A program made the position numbers and the translations under genes. The notes under the pieces were generated by a model. That model was not told the origin of the DNA. It ran no database searches and was given only the letters and a program-made list of their open reading frames with translations. Positions 1 to 7,540 of a stretch of 16,478 bases of DNA are shown here, one piece after another; position 1 is the stretch's first letter, and every line of letters starts with the position of its first letter. Where the stretch lies: the NCBI GenBank assembly GCA_025938035.1, contig JAICQE010000098.1:1-16478 (forward strand). The letters are read 5' to 3'. This DNA is from Vicinamibacteria bacterium (GTDB lineage Bacteria > Acidobacteriota > Vicinamibacteria > Vicinamibacterales > UBA2999).

Positions 1-586
1 CCATTCCGCTGTGCAGCGCAATCCACCCGGCGTAGCGGCCCATCACCTCGACGACCATGATGCGTTTGTGCGCCTCGGCAGTCGTGTGCAGCCGATCGAT
101 GGCATCGGTGGCGAAGCTGACGGCGGTGTCGAAGCCGAAACAGCTCGTCGTGCCCATGATGTCGTTGTCGATGGTCTTCGGCACGCAGACGAGCGGGATG
201 CCCTTCTTGTAGAACTCGTAGGAGATCGCCAGCGTGCCGTCGCCGCCGATGCACACGAGCGCGCCGAGGTTCATTCGCTGGAACATCTCGATGACGCGGT
301 CGCTGTAGTCGAATGTGCCGTCGGGCGTCACGATCGGCTCGAGGAACGGGTTACCGCGATTTACGGTGCCGAGCACCGTGCCGCCGAGGCGCAGGATGCC
401 GGTCACGTCCCGCGGGCCCAGAAGACGTGACTTCTCCGGATAGATCAGCCCGTCGAAGCTATCTTCCAGGCCGATGACCTCGATCCCCGAGTTGAAGCCG
501 GATTTGACGACCGCGCGGATGACGGCGTTCAGACCGGGCGCATCCCCGCCGCCTGTGAGAACGCCAATTTTGTTGATCGTGGGCAT
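1..586 (-). CDS. pfkA: 6-phosphofructokinase, PfkA family (N-terminal 195 residues; runs off the left edge)
   Basis: Phosphorylates fructose 6-phosphate to fructose 1,6-bisphosphate in the cytoplasm (glycolysis). The ATG is at 586-584, and the N-terminus has the family start pattern KIGVLTGGGDAPGLNAVIR (residues 6-24). The nucleotide-site motif GGDGT is at about 114-118, the catalytic PKTIDND at about 136-142 and MGRYAGW at about 182-188. E. coli PfkA has G104 and G124 at the two positions that separate ATP from pyrophosphate enzymes. Here the first is Gly (GGDGT) and the second is Lys (PKTIDND). This Gly/Lys pair is typical of the mixed-substrate clade, whose members with Gly at 104 are usually ATP-dependent, so ATP use is my inference. 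No Shine-Dalgarno is evident just upstream. The gene is downstream of the tRNA on the same strand. The C-terminal part lies outside the window. Confidence 0.93.
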   Translation of the reverse strand, partial: MPTINKIGVLTGGGDAPGLNAVIRAVVKSGFNSGIEVIGLEDSFDGLIYPEKSRLLGPRDVTGILRLGGTVLGTVNRGNPFLEPIVTPDGTFDYSDRVIEMFQRMNLGALVCIGGDGTLAISYEFYKKGIPLVCVPKTIDNDIMGTTSCFGFDTAVSFATDAIDRLHTTAEAHKRIMVVEVMGRYAGWIALHSGM

Positions 587-746
587 CGGGAAGCAGGAGG
601 GACGCGCGCTCAGTGCGCCATCAACGTGTCGCCTTCGCGCTCGGCGCGTGGCCGGACATCCGCGCGATCGACTTCCGGCGACGGATGGCTCGCGATCCGG
701 CGCTCGAATCCGCACGAGCGTCTGCCCGGGCCAGGGCTACGGCGGA

Positions 747-776
747 CATCCTTCGCGCGGCTCGTGGAGCGAAGGA

Positions 777-778
<2 letters not shown>
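747..778. repeat. Perfect 10-bp inverted repeat abutting the tRNA 3' end
   Basis: Arms catccttcgc (747-756) and gcgaaggatg (769-778) are perfectly complementary around a 12-nt loop. The right arm runs into the CCA end of the tRNA-Ala (777-779). In the direction of tRNA transcription the hairpin starts right at the mature 3' end. It has no following T-tract, so it is not a canonical intrinsic terminator. It could help 3' processing or stopping of transcription, or be a dispersed palindrome inserted next to a tRNA. The rest of 587-746 shows no gene I can support. Confidence 0.6.
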
Positions 779-852
<74 letters not shown>

Positions 853-868
853 TTCTCGATAACGCACG

Positions 869-897
869 AGTGTAACACGCGAAAAATAGGCCTGCAA
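869..897 (-). promoter_or_regulatory. Candidate sigma-70-type promoter for tRNA-Ala
   Basis: On the minus strand TTGCAG (897-892) and TACACT (874-869) are separated by exactly 17 bp, partly AT-rich (CCTATTTTT). TACACT ends 16 bp before the first tRNA base. The -35 match is weak (3 of 6) and the -10 is moderate (4 of 6). The position and spacing are right, but no transcription start is known. Confidence 0.45.
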
Positions 898-902
898 TGA
901 CG

Positions 903-1331
903 TCACGCGTCGTGTTCGCGCTCGAACGTGAGGTAGAGCGGGGCCGCGCCGAGGATCATCAGCATCCCGAAGGTGCCCCAGCCGGCGCGGTTCGCGGCGG
1001 TGAAGCGCGCGTGCTCCCCGGGCTTCAACACGATGTCGTGCGTCTTCCAGAAGAGCGTGTTGTGGGCGCGCAGCTTGTGCGGCCCGGCGGGCAGTTCATG
1101 CGTGATGCTTTCCCCGTGACTGAGAATGGCGACCTCGGTTCCGTCGACGAGGAGAAACACTTCCCGGAAGCCGACATCGTCGGCCGCCGTGCGCGCCACG
1201 GTAATACACGCGAGATCGTGCGCCGGGCGCAGCGACCTGACCAGGTCGAACCCAAGCCGGCTGCCGGGCAGCGGAACCGCGATCGCGTCGCGCAGTTCGA
1301 AGAACACGCTCCCCAATCCTAACCCGCACAC
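903..1331 (-). CDS. Small hypothetical membrane-anchored protein (142 aa)
   Basis: I do not recognise a named family. The central part (about residues 58-112) looks like a small beta-rich domain with alternating short strands (VFLLVDGTEVAIL, HELPAGPHKLRAHN, DIVLKPGEHARF). This resembles PEGA-like surface domains, but that is only a visual impression. It is followed by one hydrophobic segment (about 119-135, WGTFGMLMILGAAPLYL) and a short charged tail, so the protein is probably membrane-bound. The start is uncertain: GTG at 1331 opens the frame, but a second GTG at 1307 has an AGGA about 9 nt upstream and may be the true start, giving 134 aa. The next gene, at 1407, is divergent and 75 bp away. 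An overlapping plus-strand frame lacks any protein-like pattern. Confidence 0.65.
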   Translation of the reverse strand: MCGLGLGSVFFELRDAIAVPLPGSRLGFDLVRSLRPAHDLACITVARTAADDVGFREVFLLVDGTEVAILSHGESITHELPAGPHKLRAHNTLFWKTHDIVLKPGEHARFTAANRAGWGTFGMLMILGAAPLYLTFEREHDA

Positions 1332-1394
1332 GGCCGTTCAGCTTGACGGCCGGCCCTCCCCTTGCAATCTGGCTCACCAGGACGACAGGGGTTT

Positions 1395-1401
1395 GAGGAG
1401 G
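1395..1401 (+). promoter_or_regulatory. Strong ribosome binding site
   Basis: GAGGAGG lies 5 nt before the ATG at 1407. It decides that start over the upstream in-frame ATG at 1362, which would add 15 poorly conserved residues. Confidence 0.8.
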
Positions 1402-1406
1402 AACTG

Positions 1407-1670
1407 ATGGGCATTCTTGGTTGGATTCTGTTCGGTCTGGTTGTCGGCGCGCTGGCGAAGCTGGTGATGCCCGGCAAAGATCCCGGCGGCATCATCGTGA
1501 CGATGCTCCTTGGTATCGCGGGCGCCGTGCTCGGCGGTTTCGTCGGCCAGGCGCTTGGCTTCTATGGGGAAGGCGAGGCCGCAGGCTTCGTGATGTCGTT
1601 TATCGGCGCGGTCGTGCTGCTCGCCCTGTATCGCATGATGATCGGGCGGCGGCGGCGTGTGGTCCCGTAG
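1407..1670 (+). CDS. GlsB/YeaQ/YmgE-family small membrane protein (transglycosylase-associated), 87 aa
   Basis: This is a short inner-membrane protein of the transglycosylase-associated family, often linked to envelope or general stress; its molecular role is not established. Three hydrophobic helices are visible: residues about 2-20 (GILGWILFGLVVGALAKLV), 28-48 (IIVTMLLGIAGAVLGGFVGQA) and 57-76 (AGFVMSFIGAVVLLALYRMM). The loop MPGKDPGG and the glycine-rich GIAGAVLGGFVGQ are the usual family signature, and length is normal. The tail RRRR is positive-inside, as expected. The start at 1407 is fixed by a GAGGAGG. It seems to be a single-gene unit: a GC-rich hairpin follows at 1717-1742. Confidence 0.9.
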   Translation: MGILGWILFGLVVGALAKLVMPGKDPGGIIVTMLLGIAGAVLGGFVGQALGFYGEGEAAGFVMSFIGAVVLLALYRMMIGRRRRVVP

Positions 1671-1716
1671 ACCGGCAGCAAGCTCTCAAGCCACAATCGG
1701 GTGAGTTCGCAGCAGC

Positions 1717-1742
1717 GGTGGCGCGGCACACGCCGCGCCGCC
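1717..1742 (+). terminator. GC-rich hairpin, possible terminator
   Basis: ggtggcgcggc (1717-1727) pairs with gccgcgccgcc (1732-1742) around a 4-nt loop ACAC, with one G:U pair in an 11-bp stem. It lies 46 nt after the small membrane protein and 20 nt before the PHP gene. There is no U-tract, so a terminator role is only likely, not shown. Confidence 0.45.
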
Positions 1743-1762
1743 GGCCTGCGGCTGACTAACCC

Positions 1763-3052
1763 ATGCTCACGACTTCCCGCATCCCGCTCGGCCGCGCGCA
1801 CATGCTGGCGTCGGCGATCGTCTACGACGCGCAGCGCGCGGGATTGCCGTTCGACTCCCTCACTCCGCTCGGCAGCCTCCGCCGTTTCGCGCCCGACATC
1901 GGCGACGTGTCGTTGCTCGGCGTGGCAGCGGCAGGCGACCATCAACAGCTCATCGAGGAGTTCGTGCACCTGCGGCCCTTCCTGCGCGTCAGCTCACGCT
2001 CGCCAGCGTCGGTGACCGCGGAAACCGAGCGCGGGCCGGTCACCCTGTATCTGGCGACGCGCGAGCATGCGGGCGCCGCGCTCGTCTGGCACACCGGGTC
2101 CATCCGGCACACGCGCCTGTTGCAGGGTCTGGCTCGCCAGCGCGGCCTCACCTTCGACGCCGGGCGGCTGATCGACGCGGAGGGCGCCGCCGCAGCGACC
2201 ACCGACGAAACCGCGTTCTATGCCCACCTCGGCCTCCCCTTCATCGCGCCGGAACTGCGCGAAGGTGACGACGAGATCGCCGTCGCGCAGCGGGGCGAGC
2301 TGCCGGCGCTCGTCAGCGAGGCCGACATCCGCGGCGACCTCCACATGCACAGCACCTGGAGCGACGGCCGCAATCCGATTGGCGAGATGGTCGTGACGAG
2401 CCAGCAGCTCGGTTACGAGTACATCGCCATCACCGACCACTCGGAGCGTTCGCTCGCGTCGCGCAAGCTGGCCGGCGCCGATATCCCGCGCCAGCGGCGC
2501 GAGATCGAGAAAGTGCGGAAGCGCATGCCTGGCATCCAGATCCTGCACGGGATCGAGGTCGACATCATGCACGACGGGTCGCTCGACTTCGACGACGATC
2601 AACTTGCCGGATTCGACATCGTGCTCGCGTCGCTGCACGATCATGGCGGGCACGATCCGCACACGCTGACCGAACGGTACCTGCGCGCCATTCACCACCC
2701 GCTGGTGAACGTCATCACGCATCCGGCCAACCGCTCGCCGGCGCGGTCGCTCGGCTACGCCGTCGATTTCGACCGCCTCTTTGCCGCCGCGGCGGAGACC
2801 GGCACGGCCATGGAGATCGACGGCGCGCCCGGGCATCTCGACATGGACGGCGCCATCGCCCGTCGCGCCATTGCGAAGGGTGTGTCCGTCGCGATCAACA
2901 GCGATTGTCATCGCGCGGATGCGCTCGCCCGCCAGATGCGGTTCGGGATCGGGACGGCGAGGCGTGGGTGGATCGAACCGGTGCACGTGTTGAACACCCG
3001 CGGGATCCAGGAGATTCGCGATTTCGTCGCTCGTAAACGTGCGCAGCGATGA
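1763..3052 (+). CDS. PHP-domain phosphoesterase with a degenerate PolX polymerase half (429 aa)
   Basis: The C-terminal half is a complete PHP domain. It has GDLHMHSTWSDG (191-202, ligands H194 and H196), ITDHSE (223-228), HGIEVDI (262-268, E265), LASLHDHGG with H292, VITHPANR with H320, and INSDCH (378-383, D381 and H383). All expected metal ligands are present, so hydrolysis of phosphoesters or 3' DNA ends is plausible. The N-terminal half (about 1-165) aligns with the palm/thumb of PolX (RIPLG, GSLRR, DIGDV, HTGSIRHTRLL). However, the canonical GDIDLL is GDVSLL (second Asp is S50) and VDLRV is VTLYL (third Asp is T94). The usual N-terminal helix-hairpin-helix domain is absent; PolX is normally about 570 aa. 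The polymerase is therefore probably dead. An in-frame TAA lies one codon upstream of the ATG; no good Shine-Dalgarno. Overlaps the next gene by 14 bp. Confidence 0.88.
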   Translation: MLTTSRIPLGRAHMLASAIVYDAQRAGLPFDSLTPLGSLRRFAPDIGDVSLLGVAAAGDHQQLIEEFVHLRPFLRVSSRSPASVTAETERGPVTLYLATREHAGAALVWHTGSIRHTRLLQGLARQRGLTFDAGRLIDAEGAAAATTDETAFYAHLGLPFIAPELREGDDEIAVAQRGELPALVSEADIRGDLHMHSTWSDGRNPIGEMVVTSQQLGYEYIAITDHSERSLASRKLAGADIPRQRREIEKVRKRMPGIQILHGIEVDIMHDGSLDFDDDQLAGFDIVLASLHDHGGHDPHTLTERYLRAIHHPLVNVITHPANRSPARSLGYAVDFDRLFAAAAETGTAMEIDGAPGHLDMDGAIARRAIAKGVSVAINSDCHRADALARQMRFGIGTARRGWIEPVHVLNTRGIQEIRDFVARKRAQR

Positions 3053-5018
3053 CCGGGCGCAGGACGGGCGCGAGGACCGCGGGAGGCAGCGGGCGATAGC
3101 GCCGGTCGTACTATCGGCGGCCGCGGTCACCGCGACGGTGGCGTTCGCGGCCTACACGGTGACGCTGCTGCCCGGTGTCGATCTCGGCGACACGGGCGGC
3201 TTCCAGGCAGCCGTGCTCTGGCCGGAGACCAGCGCCCGGCGTGGATATCCGCTCTACTACGCGCTCGCGCGCCCTTTCGTCGCGACGCTCAGCGCCGCCA
3301 GTCCCGCGCGCGGGCTGAATCTGTTCTCAGCGGTGACGGCAGCAGCGGCCGTCGGCCTGCTCGCCTATCTCGCCGGACGCATCACCCGGTCGGCCGTGGC
3401 GGGATCCGCGGCCGGTCTGCTGCTCGCCTTCTCGTTCACGTTCTGGACGCAGGCGATCATCGCCGAGGTCTACGCGCTGCACCTGGCGCTCATCGCCGCG
3501 TGCCTGATTGCGTTGCACGCCTACGCCAGCCGTCCCACCGCCGGCCGCCTGGTTCTGTTCTACGCCGTCTACGCCCTGTCGTTCGGCAACCACCTGGCGA
3601 TGATCCTGTTGCTGGTGCCGTTCGCCCTGTGTCTGCTGAGCGTCGCGCCGGCAGCGGCTGCACCCTGGCGTCCGAAGATGCTGCTCCTCGCGGCCGCGAT
3701 TGCCTGCGGCGGCGCGCTGCTCTATCTACCCAACCTGGTGTACGTGTGGACGAGCCTCGACGCTCCGCCCGGATGGAGCGATCGCCTCTCAGCCTTCTGG
3801 TTCGATACCACCAAGGCCGACTGGCGCGAGTCGATGATCCTCGGCGTCGCCTCCGCGGAGTGGCGCTCGCGCGTGGCGATGTGGGCCTGGGATGCGCGCC
3901 AGCAGTTCGGCCTGCCCGGCATCGCCATCGCCGTCGCTGGCATCATCCGCCTGTGGAGGCAGGCACGCCCGTGGGCGCTGCTGATCGTCGTGGCCTACGC
4001 GATCTCGACTGTCTTTGCCTTCACCTACAACGTCGGCGATCCACACGTCTTCTTCCTGCCCGGTCACTTCTTCACCGCGCTCGCCGCTGGCGCGGCCGTC
4101 GCGCCGTTCGGTTCGGATCGCGCGATGCGCTGGCATCTGCTCGCTGCAGTACTCGTCCTCTATGCCGGCTGGCGCGCGTGGGAGACGTGGCCGCGCGTGG
4201 ATCGGCACGACGACCAGCGCGCCGATCTCCTCGTTGCACGGATGACTGCCGGCATCGACGACACCAGCGCCGTACTTGTTTCGGGCCTCGATTGGCAGGC
4301 GGAGAACGCGCTTCTTTACGCGGGTCGCTACGAACGGTCCACCGTGGCCTGGACGCGGCTGGCAGATATCCAGCTGCACCTGCCGTTCTTCGTCGCCGAC
4401 AACCATCGCATCGGCCGTGACATCGTGCTGACAGCGAACGCGGCAGCGCAGGTGGTCGCCGCCTACGGGCCGCATTTCACCATGGTCGTCGATCCCGTGC
4501 CGCCGGCGTTGCCGTTCTCACAGACCGTCGCGAGCATCCCCGACGGTACGCCGTTCGTACTCTGTCTGCTGTCGCCCCACAACGAGGTGCTGGACGTCGA
4601 GGATTTCGACCTGGCGCTCGACAGCCTCACGGGTGGGCGCGCCGAGCGCCGGGAGGTGCCGTACCAGATGTGGGCCGGGCTGGCCGGCGAAACGGCCGTC
4701 CATCACGCCGCCGACCGTCCTTTCCGCGAGACGGTTTCGCTCCTCGGTGACACCTTCACTGTGCAGATGGATGGGTGGCTGCCTTTCGACACGTTCCGCC
4801 GGGGAGGATTCGGCCGGGTGATGCGAGGGCGCCAGGCGGCGCTGGTCGTCGAGCGAGGTGTCAGTCTGGTCTGGATTGCAGCGGACGGACGGGCGCGCGT
4901 GGCGTACGCCGCGGGCCTGTATGCGCCCCGGCCACGTTTCCGTATCCCGGCGTCAATACCTCAGCAGGCGCCTGGCATCGCGAATGCTATGCTCGGAACA
5001 GCCGCGCCGGCTGAGTGA
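3039..5018 (+). CDS. DUF2723 (GT-C type) membrane glycosyltransferase-like protein (659 aa)
   Basis: This is an integral membrane protein of the DUF2723 group, related to polyprenyl-phosphate-sugar dependent GT-C enzymes. It would transfer a sugar on the periplasmic face; the substrate is unknown. The first transmembrane helix is at about 22-44. It is followed by the first periplasmic loop with DLGDTGGFQ (48-56) and GYPLYYAL (69-76), matching the family's GDSGEFQ...GYPLY. About ten more hydrophobic helices run to residue 370. The C-terminal third (about 375-659) is soluble and probably periplasmic. The start is GTG at 3039, the first possible in this frame, overlapping the PHP gene by 14 bp; the Shine-Dalgarno is poor, which suggests translational coupling. 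The acidic Glu of DSGE is Gly here. LolA follows after 10 bp, so the product probably belongs to an envelope operon. Confidence 0.85.
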   Translation: MRSDDRAQDGREDRGRQRAIAPVVLSAAAVTATVAFAAYTVTLLPGVDLGDTGGFQAAVLWPETSARRGYPLYYALARPFVATLSAASPARGLNLFSAVTAAAAVGLLAYLAGRITRSAVAGSAAGLLLAFSFTFWTQAIIAEVYALHLALIAACLIALHAYASRPTAGRLVLFYAVYALSFGNHLAMILLLVPFALCLLSVAPAAAAPWRPKMLLLAAAIACGGALLYLPNLVYVWTSLDAPPGWSDRLSAFWFDTTKADWRESMILGVASAEWRSRVAMWAWDARQQFGLPGIAIAVAGIIRLWRQARPWALLIVVAYAISTVFAFTYNVGDPHVFFLPGHFFTALAAGAAVAPFGSDRAMRWHLLAAVLVLYAGWRAWETWPRVDRHDDQRADLLVARMTAGIDDTSAVLVSGLDWQAENALLYAGRYERSTVAWTRLADIQLHLPFFVADNHRIGRDIVLTANAAAQVVAAYGPHFTMVVDPVPPALPFSQTVASIPDGTPFVLCLLSPHNEVLDVEDFDLALDSLTGGRAERREVPYQMWAGLAGETAVHHAADRPFRETVSLLGDTFTVQMDGWLPFDTFRRGGFGRVMRGRQAALVVERGVSLVWIAADGRARVAYAAGLYAPRPRFRIPASIPQQAPGIANAMLGTAAPAE

Positions 5019-5028
5019 TATCTCTACC

Positions 5029-5688
5029 ATGCCACGACTTCTCTTCGCGTTGCTGACGATCGCCGTTATCCCATCGGCCTCTCTGCGCGCCCAGAACACG
5101 CAAGCGCCCGAGGCGATCGCCCGCGCGCTCCAGGCGAAATACGCCAGCATTCGAGACTTTTCGGCCGACTTCGTCCAAACCTACCGCGGCGGCGTCCTAA
5201 AGACCCAGACGACCGAGCGCGGAACGGTGGTCGTGAAGAAGCCCGGCAAGATGCGCTGGCTCTACACGAGCCCCGAACGGAAGGAGCTCGTCTCGGACGG
5301 CAAGAAGATCTACTGGTACGTGCCGGAAGACAAGCAGGTGGTGGTCAGCGATATGCCGGCCGCTGATTCGGCGGCGACGCCGACGCTGTTTCTCAGCGGC
5401 AAAGGCGATATCGTCAGAGACTTCACGGCCACGATCCTGCCGGGAGGTACGGGGAACGGGATCCAGCTCAAGCTCGTGCCGAAGCGGCCGGAGCCGGAGT
5501 ACGAGTACCTGGTCGTCACCGTCGCGCCCGAATCGATGCAGATACGGGCGTTGATGACGCACGATCGCCAGGGTGGCGAATCGACGTTGACGTTCACCGA
5601 TATGAAGGAAAACCGAGGCGTGTCCGATAAGACATTCGAATTCCGTCCCCCGCGCGGAGTGAACGTCGTCACCGATGGCGCACGCTAG
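5029..5688 (+). CDS. lolA: LolA-like outer-membrane lipoprotein carrier protein (219 aa)
   Basis: Periplasmic chaperone that takes lipoproteins from the LolCDE complex to the outer membrane. A cleavable signal peptide is at residues 1-21 (MPRLLFALLTIAVIPSASLRA). The mature part follows the family pattern: an N-terminal helix and IRDFSADFVQT (43-53), then GTVVVKKPGKMRWLYTSP, ELVSDGKKIYWYVPE and QVVV, and finally LTFTDMKENRGV and FEFRPPRGVNVV at the C-terminus. Length is normal for the family. By eye the position of E. coli Arg43 is Lys (VKKP). ATG at 5029 was chosen because it opens the signal peptide and lies 10 bp after the glycosyltransferase stop; an in-frame ATG at 4858 would lie inside that gene. 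The 3' end overlaps the secretin gene by 14 bp, so the two are likely co-translated. Confidence 0.92.
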   Translation: MPRLLFALLTIAVIPSASLRAQNTQAPEAIARALQAKYASIRDFSADFVQTYRGGVLKTQTTERGTVVVKKPGKMRWLYTSPERKELVSDGKKIYWYVPEDKQVVVSDMPAADSAATPTLFLSGKGDIVRDFTATILPGGTGNGIQLKLVPKRPEPEYEYLVVTVAPESMQIRALMTHDRQGGESTLTFTDMKENRGVSDKTFEFRPPRGVNVVTDGAR

Positions 5689-7504
5689 ACTGTTCGCTGC
5701 TCTCGTCATCACGCTGACGCTCGCCGCGTGTGCCACCGCCAACGCGCTGCGCGATGGTCGCCAGGCCGAGTTTCTCCAGGATTACGACAGGGCGATCGTC
5801 GAGTACACGAAGGTGCTCCGCGACGATCCCGACAACCGCGACGCCCGGCAGGGGCTCGAACGGATGCGGGTCCGCTCGGCGCTGGAGCATTTCGCGCGCG
5901 GACGCCGTCTGGTGCAATCCGGCCGGCTCGAAGAGGGACTCGTCGAGCTGCAGATCGCCGCCGAACTGAATCCGGTGGCGAGCGAGATCCAGGATCTGCT
6001 GTCGACGGTGCGGACCCAGCTGCGGACGAAGGTCGCCGTGTCGCGCGAAGGCAAGACGGAGCTCGAATCGCTCATCGAGCGCACACGCTCGCTGCCGCCG
6101 CCCGGTCTCGAACTGCCGGACACGAAGCTGCTCGACAGCCTGATCTGGAATGGCAGCGCACGCGCCCTCTACTCGTTCATGGGCAAGCAGGCCGACATCA
6201 GCATCGTGTTCGATCCGCAGTACACCGACCGCGATATCAATATCGATCTGCGCAATCAGACGCTGGAGCAGGCGCTCCAGTCGGTCTCGGCGAGCACCCG
6301 GAACTTCTATCAGGTGACGGCGCCGCGCACCGTGACGATCGTTCCGGACACGCCGGCCAAGCGCCAGGAGTACGAAGAAGAGGTCGTCGGCATCTTCCCG
6401 CTCAGCAATGCCGATCTGAAGGAAGTCTCCGACCTGCTGCGCATCGTCATCGACAACCGCCGCCTGTCCTTCGTGACCGCGAACAACACCATCGCGATCA
6501 AGGACACGCCCGAGCGCCTCGACGCTGCCGGACGCCTCATTACTGCGCTCGACAAGGCGCGTCCCGAGGTCGTCGTCGACGTCGAGATTCTGGAAGTCGA
6601 TCGCAATCGCCTCCGGGAGTTTGGGTTGCAGATCGCGTCGCCTGCCGACGCGCCGACCGGCATCAACGGCCAGGCGGCGATCGACGATACCGATTTCACG
6701 CTGGACGACCTGCGGACGCTGTCGCGGTCGGATGTCTTTCTCACCAACCTGCCCGGCCTCTTCTATCGACTGCTGAAGCAGGATTCGAATACGCGGACGC
6801 TGGCCAACACGCAGCTGCGGATATCCGACGGACAGACCGGCCAGGCGCGATTCGGCGAGGACGTGCCGGTCCCGGTCACCACGTTCGTTCCGGTGGCGAC
6901 CGGCGGCCTGCCGCAGCAGCCGACGACGTCCTACAACTACCGGACGATCGGCGTGAACATCGACATCACGCCGCGCACGCACCACGACGACGACGTGACG
7001 ATGGCGCTGAAGCTCGAAGTGAGCAGCGTCTCGGGCACCGGCTTCGGGGGATTGCCAACGTTCGGCACACGCGCGATCAGCACCATCAACCGCCTGGGCG
7101 ACGGCGAGACGAACCTGCTGGCGGGGTTGATTCGCGACGAGGATCGGCGCGTGAAGGCCGGCATCCCTGGCCTGAGCGACATCCCGGCCATCGGCTCGCT
7201 GTTCGCGCACAACCGGCGCCAGAGCCAGGAAACGGACGTCGTGATCACGCTGACGCCGCACATCATCCGCGTACTCGATCTCACCGAGGCGGACCTGCGA
7301 CGGTTCCGCGTGGGCAGCGGCGCCGACACGGCGCTCGACATCGTGCTGCCGATCCCCGGCGCAGTGCCGCCGCCGGATCCGGCGCAGCAGCCGCCCGCGC
7401 CAGCGCAGCCGGAACCGAACGCACCGCAACCTGGTCCGGCCGGTCCCGTCGGACCGATCTTCCCGCCCGCATCGCCGCCGGCGACGCCACCGCCCGGGCG
7501 TTAG
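5675..7504 (+). CDS. Lipid-anchored secretin (GspD/PilQ superfamily) with N-terminal TPR-like region (609 aa)
   Basis: Forms an outer-membrane multimeric gate for type II secretion or type IV pili; which one cannot be decided here. It has a lipoprotein signal peptide with lipobox LAAC (16-19) and Ala at +2, which predicts outer-membrane sorting. TPR-like helices follow (about 25-110: QDYDRAIVEYTKVLRDDPDN, GRLEEGLVELQIAAELNP). A STN-type domain is at about 158-225, a secretin N domain at about 236-300, and the secretin core at about 370-535 with PVPVTTFVPV, the family signature GIPGLSDIPAIGSLF (496-510) and TDVVITLTPHIIR (520-532). The last 50 residues are proline-rich (from PGAVPPPDP) and lack the cohesin domain some acidobacterial GspD proteins carry. 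A GGAGTGA about 12 nt before the ATG is the only candidate RBS. It overlaps lolA by 14 bp. Confidence 0.92.
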   Translation: MAHARLFAALVITLTLAACATANALRDGRQAEFLQDYDRAIVEYTKVLRDDPDNRDARQGLERMRVRSALEHFARGRRLVQSGRLEEGLVELQIAAELNPVASEIQDLLSTVRTQLRTKVAVSREGKTELESLIERTRSLPPPGLELPDTKLLDSLIWNGSARALYSFMGKQADISIVFDPQYTDRDINIDLRNQTLEQALQSVSASTRNFYQVTAPRTVTIVPDTPAKRQEYEEEVVGIFPLSNADLKEVSDLLRIVIDNRRLSFVTANNTIAIKDTPERLDAAGRLITALDKARPEVVVDVEILEVDRNRLREFGLQIASPADAPTGINGQAAIDDTDFTLDDLRTLSRSDVFLTNLPGLFYRLLKQDSNTRTLANTQLRISDGQTGQARFGEDVPVPVTTFVPVATGGLPQQPTTSYNYRTIGVNIDITPRTHHDDDVTMALKLEVSSVSGTGFGGLPTFGTRAISTINRLGDGETNLLAGLIRDEDRRVKAGIPGLSDIPAIGSLFAHNRRQSQETDVVITLTPHIIRVLDLTEADLRRFRVGSGADTALDIVLPIPGAVPPPDPAQQPPAPAQPEPNAPQPGPAGPVGPIFPPASPPATPPPGR

Positions 7505-7540
7505 AGGCCAGCCCGTACGCTGGAGCGCTTTCCGATTCTC

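Noticed and set aside
897..1322. 141-aa plus-strand frame overlapping the small hypothetical gene
   Set aside because: No domain or membrane pattern; the minus-strand frame has a clear beta-rich region and a transmembrane segment.
1994..3130. 378-aa minus-strand open frame opposite the PHP gene
   Set aside because: Shadow of the PHP-domain gene, whose conserved metal-binding motifs fix the true frame.
3722..4475. Antisense frames inside the glycosyltransferase gene
   Set aside because: They lack start context and homologous patterns; the plus-strand hydrophobic helices explain the region.
5669..7429. 586-aa minus-strand open frame opposite the secretin
   Set aside because: Arg- and Asp/His-rich composition with no protein pattern; an antisense shadow produced by high GC. 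The plus-strand secretin explains the region.
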